Assembly (NCBI RefSeq): GCF_006171285.1
Contig: NZ_CP040894.1
Span: 11,206 to 75,205, forward strand
Direction: 5' to 3'
DNA length: 64,000 bases
Source: Leclercia adecarboxylata
GTDB taxonomy: Bacteria > Pseudomonadota > Gammaproteobacteria > Enterobacterales > Enterobacteriaceae
The notes under the pieces were generated by a model that worked only from the letters and a program-made list of their open reading frames with translations, searched no databases and was not told the DNA's origin. Both the position numbers and the translations under genes were made by a program. This document shows, piece by piece, positions 8,733 to 15,849 of the stretch. Each line of letters begins with the position of its first letter. Within the stretch, counting starts at the first letter, position 1.

Positions 8733-9177
8733 GTCTACAGCGACTCAGGTGCTTCTGTGCGCGGTCGGAGTGGTCCCGACAAGGCAGAGCCGCAGTCGGG
8801 GCGTATCTCCGCGTTATGCGGGCCGTCAGGGCCGCTTACGAGCGTGTACTGCGAAACCTGACGCGAGGACACCTGAAGCGGCTCAGATTTCTAGTTACAA
8901 CATCCATCATTAAAAGCGATGTCTTCCGGCCCTTCGGGCCGGGCGGCGGCGCTTTTCAGTGGTGGGTCGTCGGGTTAAAGCTTCAGATATGCTCCTTCCG
9001 GTTCAGATTTCAGAGGATGTTGTAACTATGCGCGCGGCGGGACCAACTTCCTGCGTTTACCGAACCGGCGCGGACATAGTTCGCTGCAAGGACGGGCGCT
9101 GACCACCTGAAAAAGCCCTGTTCGCCATCTTCGGCCTTTAGTTCTTCCTCGACGACCGTTCTGCCGCTAAAGCCCTG
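8733..9177. other. GC-rich stretch without a recognisable gene
   Basis: 445 bases immediately outside the Tn3-family end. Only short overlapping frames with no family signature are present. A GC-rich hairpin sits around 8914-8957 (CCGGCCC-TTC-GGGCCGG core flanked by AAAAGCG and CGCTTTT) and could act as a terminator. No function assigned. Confidence 0.5.
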
Positions 9178-9678
9178 ATGGATGTCCTGAACCGCTCATA
9201 CCGTCTCAAAAGCCGCAGGGATAAAGGGAAATTCTCGCGTCCGGTTTATCCGCTGTCCCGTCCCGCGTTCAGTCGCGTTATTCGCAATGAAAGTGCCGCA
9301 AAGTGGTTGCGTGAACACCCGTATGTCAGTAGCAGCCTTGTCTGGCTGTATGCCCATAATTTACGCCTGTCGCCACCAAACTTTCTGTGGCTCAAGGGGG
9401 TCGACCGGAAGCTCTTTTCCCCCCTGCACAGTGCAAACACGACCAAAGGGTTTATTGAAGGGGTTGGGATCGTGGCCGTTGCCCGGACGGAGGCCGAGGT
9501 CATTCGCCTAATCCTGCCCCGTCCGGAAAACCATCCCGCCGCAAAAAGAAGTCAAGAGGAGAGCCGTGGAAAGCGATCGCCACCTTCCTGGCGGCTGGCC
9601 AACAGCCAGAAAGCGCACAACCTGATGAAAGAATATGACATGGACCGCCGCGGGCGTGAAAAAAGTCTGTGGGAGTAA
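9178..9678 (+). CDS. Hypothetical protein
   Basis: 166-residue open frame, rich in Arg, Lys and Ser, with no membrane segment and no motif I recognise. It opens MDVLNRSYRLKSRRDKGKFS and ends in a charged region (MKEYDMDRRGREKSLWE). It could be a fragment of a larger plasmid protein or a real small gene. An overlapping minus-strand frame at 9246-9503 is judged a shadow. No clear Shine-Dalgarno is visible. Confidence is limited because the surrounding DNA looks degenerate. Confidence 0.35.
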   Translation: MDVLNRSYRLKSRRDKGKFSRPVYPLSRPAFSRVIRNESAAKWLREHPYVSSSLVWLYAHNLRLSPPNFLWLKGVDRKLFSPLHSANTTKGFIEGVGIVAVARTEAEVIRLILPRPENHPAAKRSQEESRGKRSPPSWRLANSQKAHNLMKEYDMDRRGREKSLWE

Positions 9679-10042
9679 GCACTGGAAGTTATCAAAACCA
9701 CAACCATGGCAGAACTTACCTTACGCTATATCACGCTCAACAAACCTGAGACTGATGAAACAGCCGCACCGGAAGCGATGATACCTACAGATGCAATTCT
9801 GCGTAATATTAGCCTTCCGTAGATAGCGGCCAGGACATCGCTCAAACAACCATTATTCGAACCCAGCTGGGCTCCGCCTCAGTTAAGTGGCCGAATCTTT
9901 CTCGTTGATAAAAAAAGGCCGCTTGCGCGGCCTTTTTTCTTTAATTATCTTATGCCTGCTTCTGCCTTGCCTTCGGTGTTATTCGGTCTGCCTGTTCTGG
10001 CGACCCGGGAAGTGTAATGATATCCTGCTCATCTGCGTATAA
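9679..10042. other. Intergenic stretch with one 38-codon ORF and a terminator
   Basis: A short plus-strand frame at 9706-9822 (MAELTLRYITLNKPETDET...) might be a peptide or a gene remnant; no family is recognised. A strong terminator hairpin lies at 9911-9938. Nothing else is evident. Confidence 0.4.
9911..9938. terminator. Strong bidirectional terminator
   Basis: Perfect 12-bp stem AAAAAAGGCCGC / GCGGCCTTTTTT around a 4-base TTGC loop, with A and T tracts at both sides, so it can stop transcription in either direction. Confidence 0.85.
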
Positions 10043-10558
10043 ATGCCGGATTTAACAATAAGAATGGCTAAAGCTCTCAATGGATTACCAACCTTTAAAG
10101 ATTTGGACCTGAAAGACCTCAGGAACCTTGAAGCTGAAGAACGTCGTGATCAACCAGAAGAGATCGTCGCAGGGAGTACAGCTGAAGAAGCCCTGGCGTT
10201 CCTGGAAGCACATATGGGTTTCAGCTCGCCAGAAATGTCTGCAGTTATTAAGGCAACGCATATAGGAAACATGTGTATTGTACGCGATAAGCTTGCCCAC
10301 ATTGTGGAGAAGCGCGTAGACGCACGTGAACGTTACGTAAAGCTGGCACTCGACACACTTGAGCATCCCTACGAGATATGGGAAACAATGTATGACGATG
10401 AAATGGTGCGTTATATCTTTATCGGCACATACAAGCAGAGGCAGCAAATGCTGGTAGTTGTTGCACCCTGGGATGGAAAGGTTCTCTGGAACTTTATGCA
10501 CACAGAAGCAAAGGGGCTGAACAAACACCGCAGAGGGAAGTTGCTGTATTGCAGATAA
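10043..10558 (+). CDS. PBECR-like nuclease-fold protein
   Basis: 171 residues. The C-terminal half (about 92-171) reads RERYVKLALDTLEHPYEIWET...RYIFIGTYKQRQQMLVVVAPWDGKVLWNFMHTEAKGLNKHRRGKLLY. This fits the phage Barnase-EndoU-ColicinE5/D-RelE-like nuclease family (PBECR): a 'P-EIW' strand-helix, hydrophobic strands, and a terminal LN-HR-G-LLY with candidate catalytic His/Arg residues. The N-terminal part is helical and charged. Such domains act as RNases in phage or toxin proteins. An in-frame ATG at 10064 is an alternative start; neither has a strong ribosome site. No partner immunity gene is evident. A terminator follows at 10564-10588. The family call is from motif memory and moderately secure. 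Confidence 0.6.
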   Translation: MPDLTIRMAKALNGLPTFKDLDLKDLRNLEAEERRDQPEEIVAGSTAEEALAFLEAHMGFSSPEMSAVIKATHIGNMCIVRDKLAHIVEKRVDARERYVKLALDTLEHPYEIWETMYDDEMVRYIFIGTYKQRQQMLVVVAPWDGKVLWNFMHTEAKGLNKHRRGKLLYCR

Positions 10559-10563
10559 CAAAA

Positions 10564-10588
10564 AGCCGCAATGATGAACACTGCGGCT
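10564..10588 (+). terminator. Probable terminator after the PBECR-like gene
   Basis: Stem AGCCGCA / TGCGGCT with an 11-base loop; a T-rich stretch (TCTTTTTAT) follows about 12 bases later. It is weaker than a classic terminator because the T run is displaced. Confidence 0.5.
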
Positions 10589-10794
10589 AATAATGTTGTC
10601 TTTTTATATTAAACACCTTCAGACTAAAGGTGCTGAGGTCTCACCCAGGCACAGAAGTTAGGGCTTCTATGGGGTTCATCCACCAACTATTGCACCCTAA
10701 TGCAGTTGGCTTCCCGCTCAAAAATAATATTACGCTAATATAAGTTAGTGTCAACCATGATGAATGGCTTGCATAAAGAGGTTTAGTGCTCATG

Positions 10795-13497
10795 CTAACG
10801 CGGAGAAGGTGGCTTCCAGTCGTTACGTGGCTCATGTGAGATGTATGCCGGTGTATTCTGCTCCGCCTCTGCGTTACGGAAAAACGCTTCGCACTGCTCA
10901 CGCATTCTGTCCACATCCGGTCGGCTGATACGGACCTGGTCCTCTTCTCCCTCACGGTTCACGTTATACCAGCCCACCATTTCGGCAAGCGCCTGGTTAA
11001 ACTGTATGTCATTCCCTTCGGGAGCAAAGCCCATCTTCGGGTCCCTGGCGAAAAGCACAGGGGATACCCGGTTTAGCTCACGCTGAAGGGACGCAAAATC
11101 ACTGCCGTTTCTGAACACCACCCGATCGCCGTAATCGGTACAGACGTGCTGCCCGGTATCAGTATCGCTGAACCGGACGCTGCCGTTTTTCTGTAAGGCA
11201 GGCTTAAGGCCTGGCATATTGTAGTACAGCGGTGCGCTTCCCGGTTCGCAAAGCACCACGCAACGCTGGTTGGACGTCGACTGCGTATTATCATGACGAC
11301 GATCCCGGTAATCCCATCCCCTCAGCTGCGATATCGCAGCCCTGTCACCTTTCAGCGCTTCCACTTCAACCCACTGCCGGTAAGACGGCGGATACCATTT
11401 CCCCTGCCCGATAAGCTCCAGTCGTTCCGCTTTCACACTCTCTTTCAGCGCAATGAGTGCCTGCATGCGCTGCAGCTCCGCAATGTGATAATGCAGCTTC
11501 CGCACGAGAGGATCGCGTTGCTGTGCGCGGATACGTGCCTTACGCATCCTGCACTCGTCATGTATCGCCTGCCAGTGTTCCCGGTTGTGTAAGTCCGGAC
11601 GCTGCCAGTTCGCGCGCCAGGCTGAATAGCGGGCCTTCAGATCGTCGCGCGCTGCAGCGCGTGCTTCGCGACGCTGACGACGCAGTTCAGGATCACGTTT
11701 CATGCCCGGGATATCGCGGTCGCTGACGGCAAGCTCAGGGTTATAACGGCTCACCGGCGCAACGCGTTCAAAAATATCTGACGGCACACGAACAAACGCA
11801 CCGGCATGCGGCTCTGCACGTACAAGCGTCAGATCCGGATGGACATGGCTTGCTTTAACCGGCGTCTGGTCGTGGTTATATGCGTCCATAACCACCAGGC
11901 CCTGCTTCTCACGCATCAACAGTAATCCCTGACGCGCCAGCAGTTCATGACCGCGCTCCCAGGTGAATTTCCCGCTGCTGATAAGCGCCTCTAAATCCTG
12001 ACGGCAGTGTGATACCGCATAGCTCCACAGGCTTTCTTTGTCGGAGAAAATCTCACGTTTAAGCGCGCCCTGCGGACCCGAACCGGTGCGCAGTTTTGCC
12101 CATTCCCGATCGCTGACCGGGCGGGCTTTCAGTCCTCCGCCGGCAAAACGTTCCGCCGGAGGGACCTGGCGGAAAATGTCATGAGGAACAGGCTGCCACC
12201 CACCTTCATAGCTGTTCATGACCGCTTTCGTCAGGGCTGGCCAGACACGTTCAGCGCGTACGGGCGTACGCGTCTGATCGTAACCGTCACAGATAACAAG
12301 GCAGTCATGCTGCTCTTTCAGGTACAGACCGGAATGTGCCAGAAGCGTATGAACAGCCTGCATGGTGCGTTGCGCCGGGTCCTGATAAAGTGCGATAAGT
12401 GGCGCGCGCAGACGGGAGACAGCGTACTCATTCAGCGTCTCCGTTTCGGTCATGCGTCCAGGGCGGGACAGCATGGTAACGGTATCCGGATCGTAACGAC
12501 CAACATCCGGTACCTGCGTGAAAATGTCCTGCGCGGGGGGCGTGAACTCACCCAGTTTGCAGATAAGTTTGTCCGTGCTCCACGAATAGCCAAACGACGA
12601 AAGCGTCACGCCCGGGCGTTTGCGATCCCAGCCGTCTTTCACTTTCAGCTCGCCGTTATCACTGGCGATAAACAGCCCTGCTTTCGCAAAACGCTGATGC
12701 AGTGAGGGCCAGTCTGTCACCGGAGCTTCGCGCAGGCCCGCAACAGCGGTATCGGCAATGTACTCTTTCAGACTCGGCTTGCGGTCGTGCAGCCAGGCAC
12801 TCTGACGGTCACGTTCGACCGACGTGCGGCGCACAATACGGTTATCCGGCGCAAGGACATAGCAGCCATTATCCGGCGAAAAACCGTGTTTCAGCTCCAG
12901 CTCGCGGCAGGCTTTGCTCAGTTTTTCCTGGCTGTAGGAGAGCCAGTTAAGATAGCCGGTTTCAGGGTGAACACGGTTTACGGCAACGTGAACGTGCAGG
13001 TTATCCGTATCGGTGTGAACGGCAGAAACGAACTGGTGCCCGCTCAGTCCGAGGCGGGAGAGCGAGTGGCGAACAGAGTCATAAATCTGTTCCGGACGCG
13101 GGCTTTCATGAGACTGCCAGCTGAGAATAAAGTGGAACACCGGGTCGCTTTTACTGCGGGCAAACTTCGCTTTGCGTGCCGTAAACTCCATCTCTTCAGC
13201 CGAACTTTCGATTGAGGAGCAGTTGTGAAAGCAGGTCACGCCATAAAAATTGACCCATTCTCCGCCGTCCGGCATCACATCCACCAGGGAGATAAACGAC
13301 TCATCGCGCAGCTTTGTGGCGTAGTCAACGAGACGGGAAAAGCGGCTGCTGTGTGGCATGTCCGCTTTCGTACCGGATGCCCTGATGACTTCCATCAGAT
13401 CATCATCCTGCGGTTCGTCACGTACGGAAACGTACGACACCAGGTCCCCGAAGGAGGACTTACCGTCTTTACGTTTCTTCGGAATGACCGGGATCAT
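10795..13497 (-). CDS. nikB: NikB-like MOBP relaxase
   Basis: 900-residue conjugative relaxase that nicks oriT and stays bound to the 5' end of the transferred strand. It resembles R64 NikB (about 899 residues) throughout: IPKKRKDGKSSFGDLVSYVSVRDE at the start, WVNFYGVTCFHNCSSI (candidate catalytic Tyr region), HFILSWQSHESPRPEQ, and the metal-binding HTDTDNLHVHVAVNRVHPETGYLN triad with HxH. The C-terminal half holds repeated 'DIF..V....RY.P' segments and a basic stretch (PELRRQRREARAAARDDLKARYSAWR). The frame is intact. It lies about 20 bases after the nikA stop and is transcribed away from oriT, as in IncI plasmids. The activity of the pair is doubtful because nikA is interrupted. Confidence 0.93.
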   Translation of the reverse strand: MIPVIPKKRKDGKSSFGDLVSYVSVRDEPQDDDLMEVIRASGTKADMPHSSRFSRLVDYATKLRDESFISLVDVMPDGGEWVNFYGVTCFHNCSSIESSAEEMEFTARKAKFARSKSDPVFHFILSWQSHESPRPEQIYDSVRHSLSRLGLSGHQFVSAVHTDTDNLHVHVAVNRVHPETGYLNWLSYSQEKLSKACRELELKHGFSPDNGCYVLAPDNRIVRRTSVERDRQSAWLHDRKPSLKEYIADTAVAGLREAPVTDWPSLHQRFAKAGLFIASDNGELKVKDGWDRKRPGVTLSSFGYSWSTDKLICKLGEFTPPAQDIFTQVPDVGRYDPDTVTMLSRPGRMTETETLNEYAVSRLRAPLIALYQDPAQRTMQAVHTLLAHSGLYLKEQHDCLVICDGYDQTRTPVRAERVWPALTKAVMNSYEGGWQPVPHDIFRQVPPAERFAGGGLKARPVSDREWAKLRTGSGPQGALKREIFSDKESLWSYAVSHCRQDLEALISSGKFTWERGHELLARQGLLLMREKQGLVVMDAYNHDQTPVKASHVHPDLTLVRAEPHAGAFVRVPSDIFERVAPVSRYNPELAVSDRDIPGMKRDPELRRQRREARAAARDDLKARYSAWRANWQRPDLHNREHWQAIHDECRMRKARIRAQQRDPLVRKLHYHIAELQRMQALIALKESVKAERLELIGQGKWYPPSYRQWVEVEALKGDRAAISQLRGWDYRDRRHDNTQSTSNQRCVVLCEPGSAPLYYNMPGLKPALQKNGSVRFSDTDTGQHVCTDYGDRVVFRNGSDFASLQRELNRVSPVLFARDPKMGFAPEGNDIQFNQALAEMVGWYNVNREGEEDQVRISRPDVDRMREQCEAFFRNAEAEQNTPAYISHEPRNDWKPPSPR

Positions 13498-13517
13498 GAT
13501 GCGCTGTTCTCTCCGCG

Positions 13518-13853
13518 TTAATCGTTATTCATCAGCTGCTTTCTGAGCGTGTTGGCCAGCTCAGTTATTGCCACAAGGACCGTGGAATACTCCTTATCCC
13601 CGATCCGTTTCCCTTCAACAAAGTGATGCTTCTGCAGTCGCCCCAGTCTCAGCAGCTCGGTCAGAAAGTTGTTATCAATGACCGGGATAACCTTCCTGTT
13701 CATCGCCGAGTTGCGGATAAAAGCCGAAACGTTCTACCCTGCCTGCTCTGCTTCCCGCTCAATCTGTTCTATTTCGTCGCGCGTAAATCTCAGGATTTTG
13801 ATAACGATTTTCTGCCGTTTTTCACTGCCCCTTCGGGATGCTCTGTCGCTCAT
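13518..13853 (-). pseudogene. nikA: nikA-like relaxosome protein gene with an internal amber codon
   Basis: From ATG at 13851-13853 the frame reads MSDRASRRGSEKRQKIVIK...EQAG, then TAG at codon 40 (13734-13736), then continues without shift NVSAFIRNSAMNRKVIPVIDNNFLTELLRLGRL to TAA at 13518. The rejoined product is 111 residues, the size of R64 NikA (110), a ribbon-helix-helix protein that binds oriT and recruits NikB. The amber falls in the turn before the NVSAFIRN helix. A restart at the internal ATG (13703) would give only the C-terminal 61 residues, without the DNA-binding strand. Readthrough in an amber-suppressor host is possible. Confidence 0.85.
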
Positions 13854-13899
13854 GCGTGCTCCTTACTCGGGTGTCGGGGCGGAGCACTGACCAGGTGGT

Positions 13900-13944
13900 G
13901 TTTGTAATATCGTGCGTGCGCGGTATTACAAACACACATCCTGT
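13900..13944. other. oriT: oriT (IncI/MOBP12 type) with nic site
   Basis: A perfect 10-bp inverted repeat GTTTGTAATA (13900-13909) / TATTACAAAC (13924-13933) is followed by CACATCCTGTCCCG. The CATCCTG|T core at 13937-13944 is the known nic sequence of IncI/IncP-type origins, with the cut expected between 13943 and 13944. It sits between nikA (minus) and the mobC-like gene (plus), as in IncI and IncL/M mobilisation modules. Confidence 0.85.
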
Positions 13945-14096
13945 CCCGTCTTTAAGTCAATAATACCCTCGATCATTGGAATCACCTAGCGGCAATTTGA
14001 CAGCATAGGCAGTGCGGGGGGCTGCCACTTTTTAGCAGGCAATATCATGATTTAACTCATAATTCAGGCACCGATAAGTAAAAGGAAAAAAACGTT

Positions 14097-14419
14097 ATGG
14101 CAGATAAGAAATGGTTCATCAGCGAAGATGTGGAAGTGGCAAAATTTGCGCTGGAAGAGTTTCCGATTTGACTGAAAAACGTCTGACTAAATCCGACGTT
14201 CTGGAGAAACTGAAAGACCAGATGATTTTGCTTTCTGGTGAGAAGGGGTATTCAGTCGAAGATATCCGTTCGGCGTTAAAAACGGTGGGGATCCAGACAA
14301 TTGTGAAAGCAATTCGCGAAATCCTGAACGCGCAAAAAAATTGCAGCAAAGGAACGGCAAGTTCTCGACGCAAAATCACAAAGGATGTTACCCCAGCCAC
14401 ATCTACTGAAGCAAAGTAA
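14097..14419 (+). pseudogene. MobC-like mobilisation accessory gene, frameshifted
   Basis: An ATG at 14097 with AAAGGA upstream opens MADKKWFISEDVEVAKFALEEFPI and hits TGA at 14169-14171. The continuation SDLTEKRLTKSDVLEKLKDQMILLSGEKGYSVEDIRSALKTVGIQ runs in another frame from about 14163 to 14419. Loss of one base in CCGATTTG (CCGGATTTG would restore F-PDLTEK) explains the break. The combined protein would be about 107 residues. It resembles the small MobC auxiliary proteins lying opposite nikA beside oriT in IncL/M and related plasmids; that assignment is tentative. A sequencing indel is an alternative explanation. Confidence 0.6.
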
Positions 14420-14429
14420 TCGATCGGGA

Positions 14430-14781
14430 ATCATCTGGTAGTTGCTGCTACCATCATGGCTATTGAGCAGAATGATTTCCGGGACCTCAGCACCTGCAAT
14501 CTGCCCGGCACGGCGCGGCACAGACGCATCATGTGTTTGGTGTGGCCACGTTTCCCTTCATCATGCGTGCGGGTCTGGCAGGCAAAGAACGGCAGGAAAC
14601 CTTCTTCACGCAATTTATCCAGAACCGTGATGGTTGGTATGTGGGTGTAACGGTCGCTGCACGAATCATGTTTGTCCTCTGAAAAAATGCCAGGAACAGC
14701 GTGCATCAGCTCGTCATTGGTCAGCGGGTGCTCTTTACGGATGACGTTCATGGATGAAAGACGGGATGCTAAACGGTTCAT
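14430..14781 (-). pseudogene. DUF932 plasmid protein, N-terminal remnant with frameshift
   Basis: From ATG at 14779-14781 the frame reads MNRLASRLSSMNVIRKEHPLTNDELMHAVPGIFSEDKHDSCSDRYTHIPT, characteristic of the DUF932 (phage/plasmid-like, about 270 residues) proteins in F-type leading regions. After LCRAVPG near 14510 the matching sequence GQIAGAEVPEIILLNSHDGSSNYQM continues in a second frame. The gene then stops abruptly near 14435, next to the mobC-like gene. It is therefore both frameshifted and truncated to roughly the first 110 residues. Confidence 0.7.
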
Positions 14782-15222
14782 ATAAATTTCCTCATCGGTT
14801 TTAAAAATCTCTCTCTGCCGTCGCCTTTTTTGATGATGTATCACCATCACGGGAGGCCGTTTCCATGATAGAGCAACCGCCCTGACCGTTCAGGGGGAGA
14901 TGCAAGGAGGCAATGCGAAGCCGCAGCGCAAGCGACAGAGGGAGTGCGAACGGGTGAGAAGTGCGTCCTTGCATATTCTCCGGGTCAGGACAGAGTCTTT
15001 CACAGGAAGAGGCAGCACGCGGTGAACGCTGAAGGCAAAAGGATGATGCGAAGTTGTCCAGACGGGCGTAGCCCGTTTCCTTTCTGGAGCCGCCGGGCGG
15101 GTCCAGTCGGGGGCGGTGCTGCCGGAACGGCAGCTGCAAGCTCGGGCGCCGGTATTGCAGAATATCACCCGGACATACACCGGTTTCATTACCAGTCGAA
15201 CGTCGGTATACCTTCTTGCCGA
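14782..15222. other. GC-rich leading-region spacer, no gene recognised
   Basis: 441 bases between the DUF932 remnant and the next broken gene. Frames on both strands are Arg/Ser/Pro-rich and overlapping, typical of shadows in GC-rich DNA. Similar non-coding GC-rich spacers occur in F-type leading regions. No promoter or RNA could be assigned with confidence. Confidence 0.45.
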
Positions 15223-15793
15223 TCACCCCCACTGGGTGACATGGATCATGCTGATGTTCGCCTGCTTAATGGCATACTGGATAAGCCAGCGCGCTTCACG
15301 GGATAAACCGTGTTTTTTCAGCATGAGCACCGGGTAACGTACGGCATCCACATCGATGATATAACCGAATTCAGATTCATATATCCACTCACTTTCACAT
15401 TCAGACTGGCAAAGCATCGCAAGTAAATCGTTATCCTTTTTGGTGATATGTTCCAGGCTGCATTTTAGCATTGGGGTAATAAAACGGCAGGTCATCTTCA
15501 CGCCCGGCATCCATCCCAGTGACACGGTCACGTCATCCCATGACCAGTCTCCGGTTACCGGTACGCTTGCGCTGAGCTGATAGAATGGCAGGCTGACTAC
15601 CGTAGCCAGATTTCTTCCGCAGGCAAAAACCGCCGCATCTACGCCGTTTTGCCTTGGTCACAAGAGCTTCGCAGTTCCTTGCCCACTCGCCCTGCTCAAC
15701 AGCGCCTTTTATGCGATTTTTGTTCATCGGCTCGTGATTTATGCTCCACGCCTCCTCCCCACATTCGGTCACCCTCATGCAGTTGCGCTTCAC
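15223..15793 (-). pseudogene. Leading-region hypothetical protein (DUF5983-like, tentative), frameshifted
   Basis: The N-terminal part starts with GTG at 15793 (MKRNCMRVTECGEEAWSINHEPMNKNRIKGAVEQGEWARNCEALVTK). It runs into low-complexity Arg/Gly sequence, while the frame one base away continues sensibly from about 15655 (QNGVDAAVFACGRNLATVVSLPFYQLSASVPVTGDWSWDDVTVSLGWMPGVKMTCRFITPML) to the stop at 15223. A one-base change near the AAAA run at about 15645-15655 would join them into a protein of about 190 residues. Its position beside DUF932 and hok matches the DUF5983 genes of F-like leading regions, but I cannot verify the family. Confidence 0.45.
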
Positions 15794-15849
15794 TTCTTTC
15801 GCTGTGACCAGCCTAAGGCGGAGTTTTCCCCGCCTCCGGGTTGCTACTT

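Noticed and set aside
11293..13521. Many plus-strand frames opposite nikB (up to 174 codons)
   Set aside because: nikB is a full-length, motif-rich relaxase; the opposite frames are GC-rich shadows.
14944..15306. Plus-strand 120-codon frame in the GC-rich spacer
   Set aside because: Low-complexity Gly/Ala/Arg composition, no ribosome site, and it overlaps the broken minus-strand gene that has better protein-like sequence.
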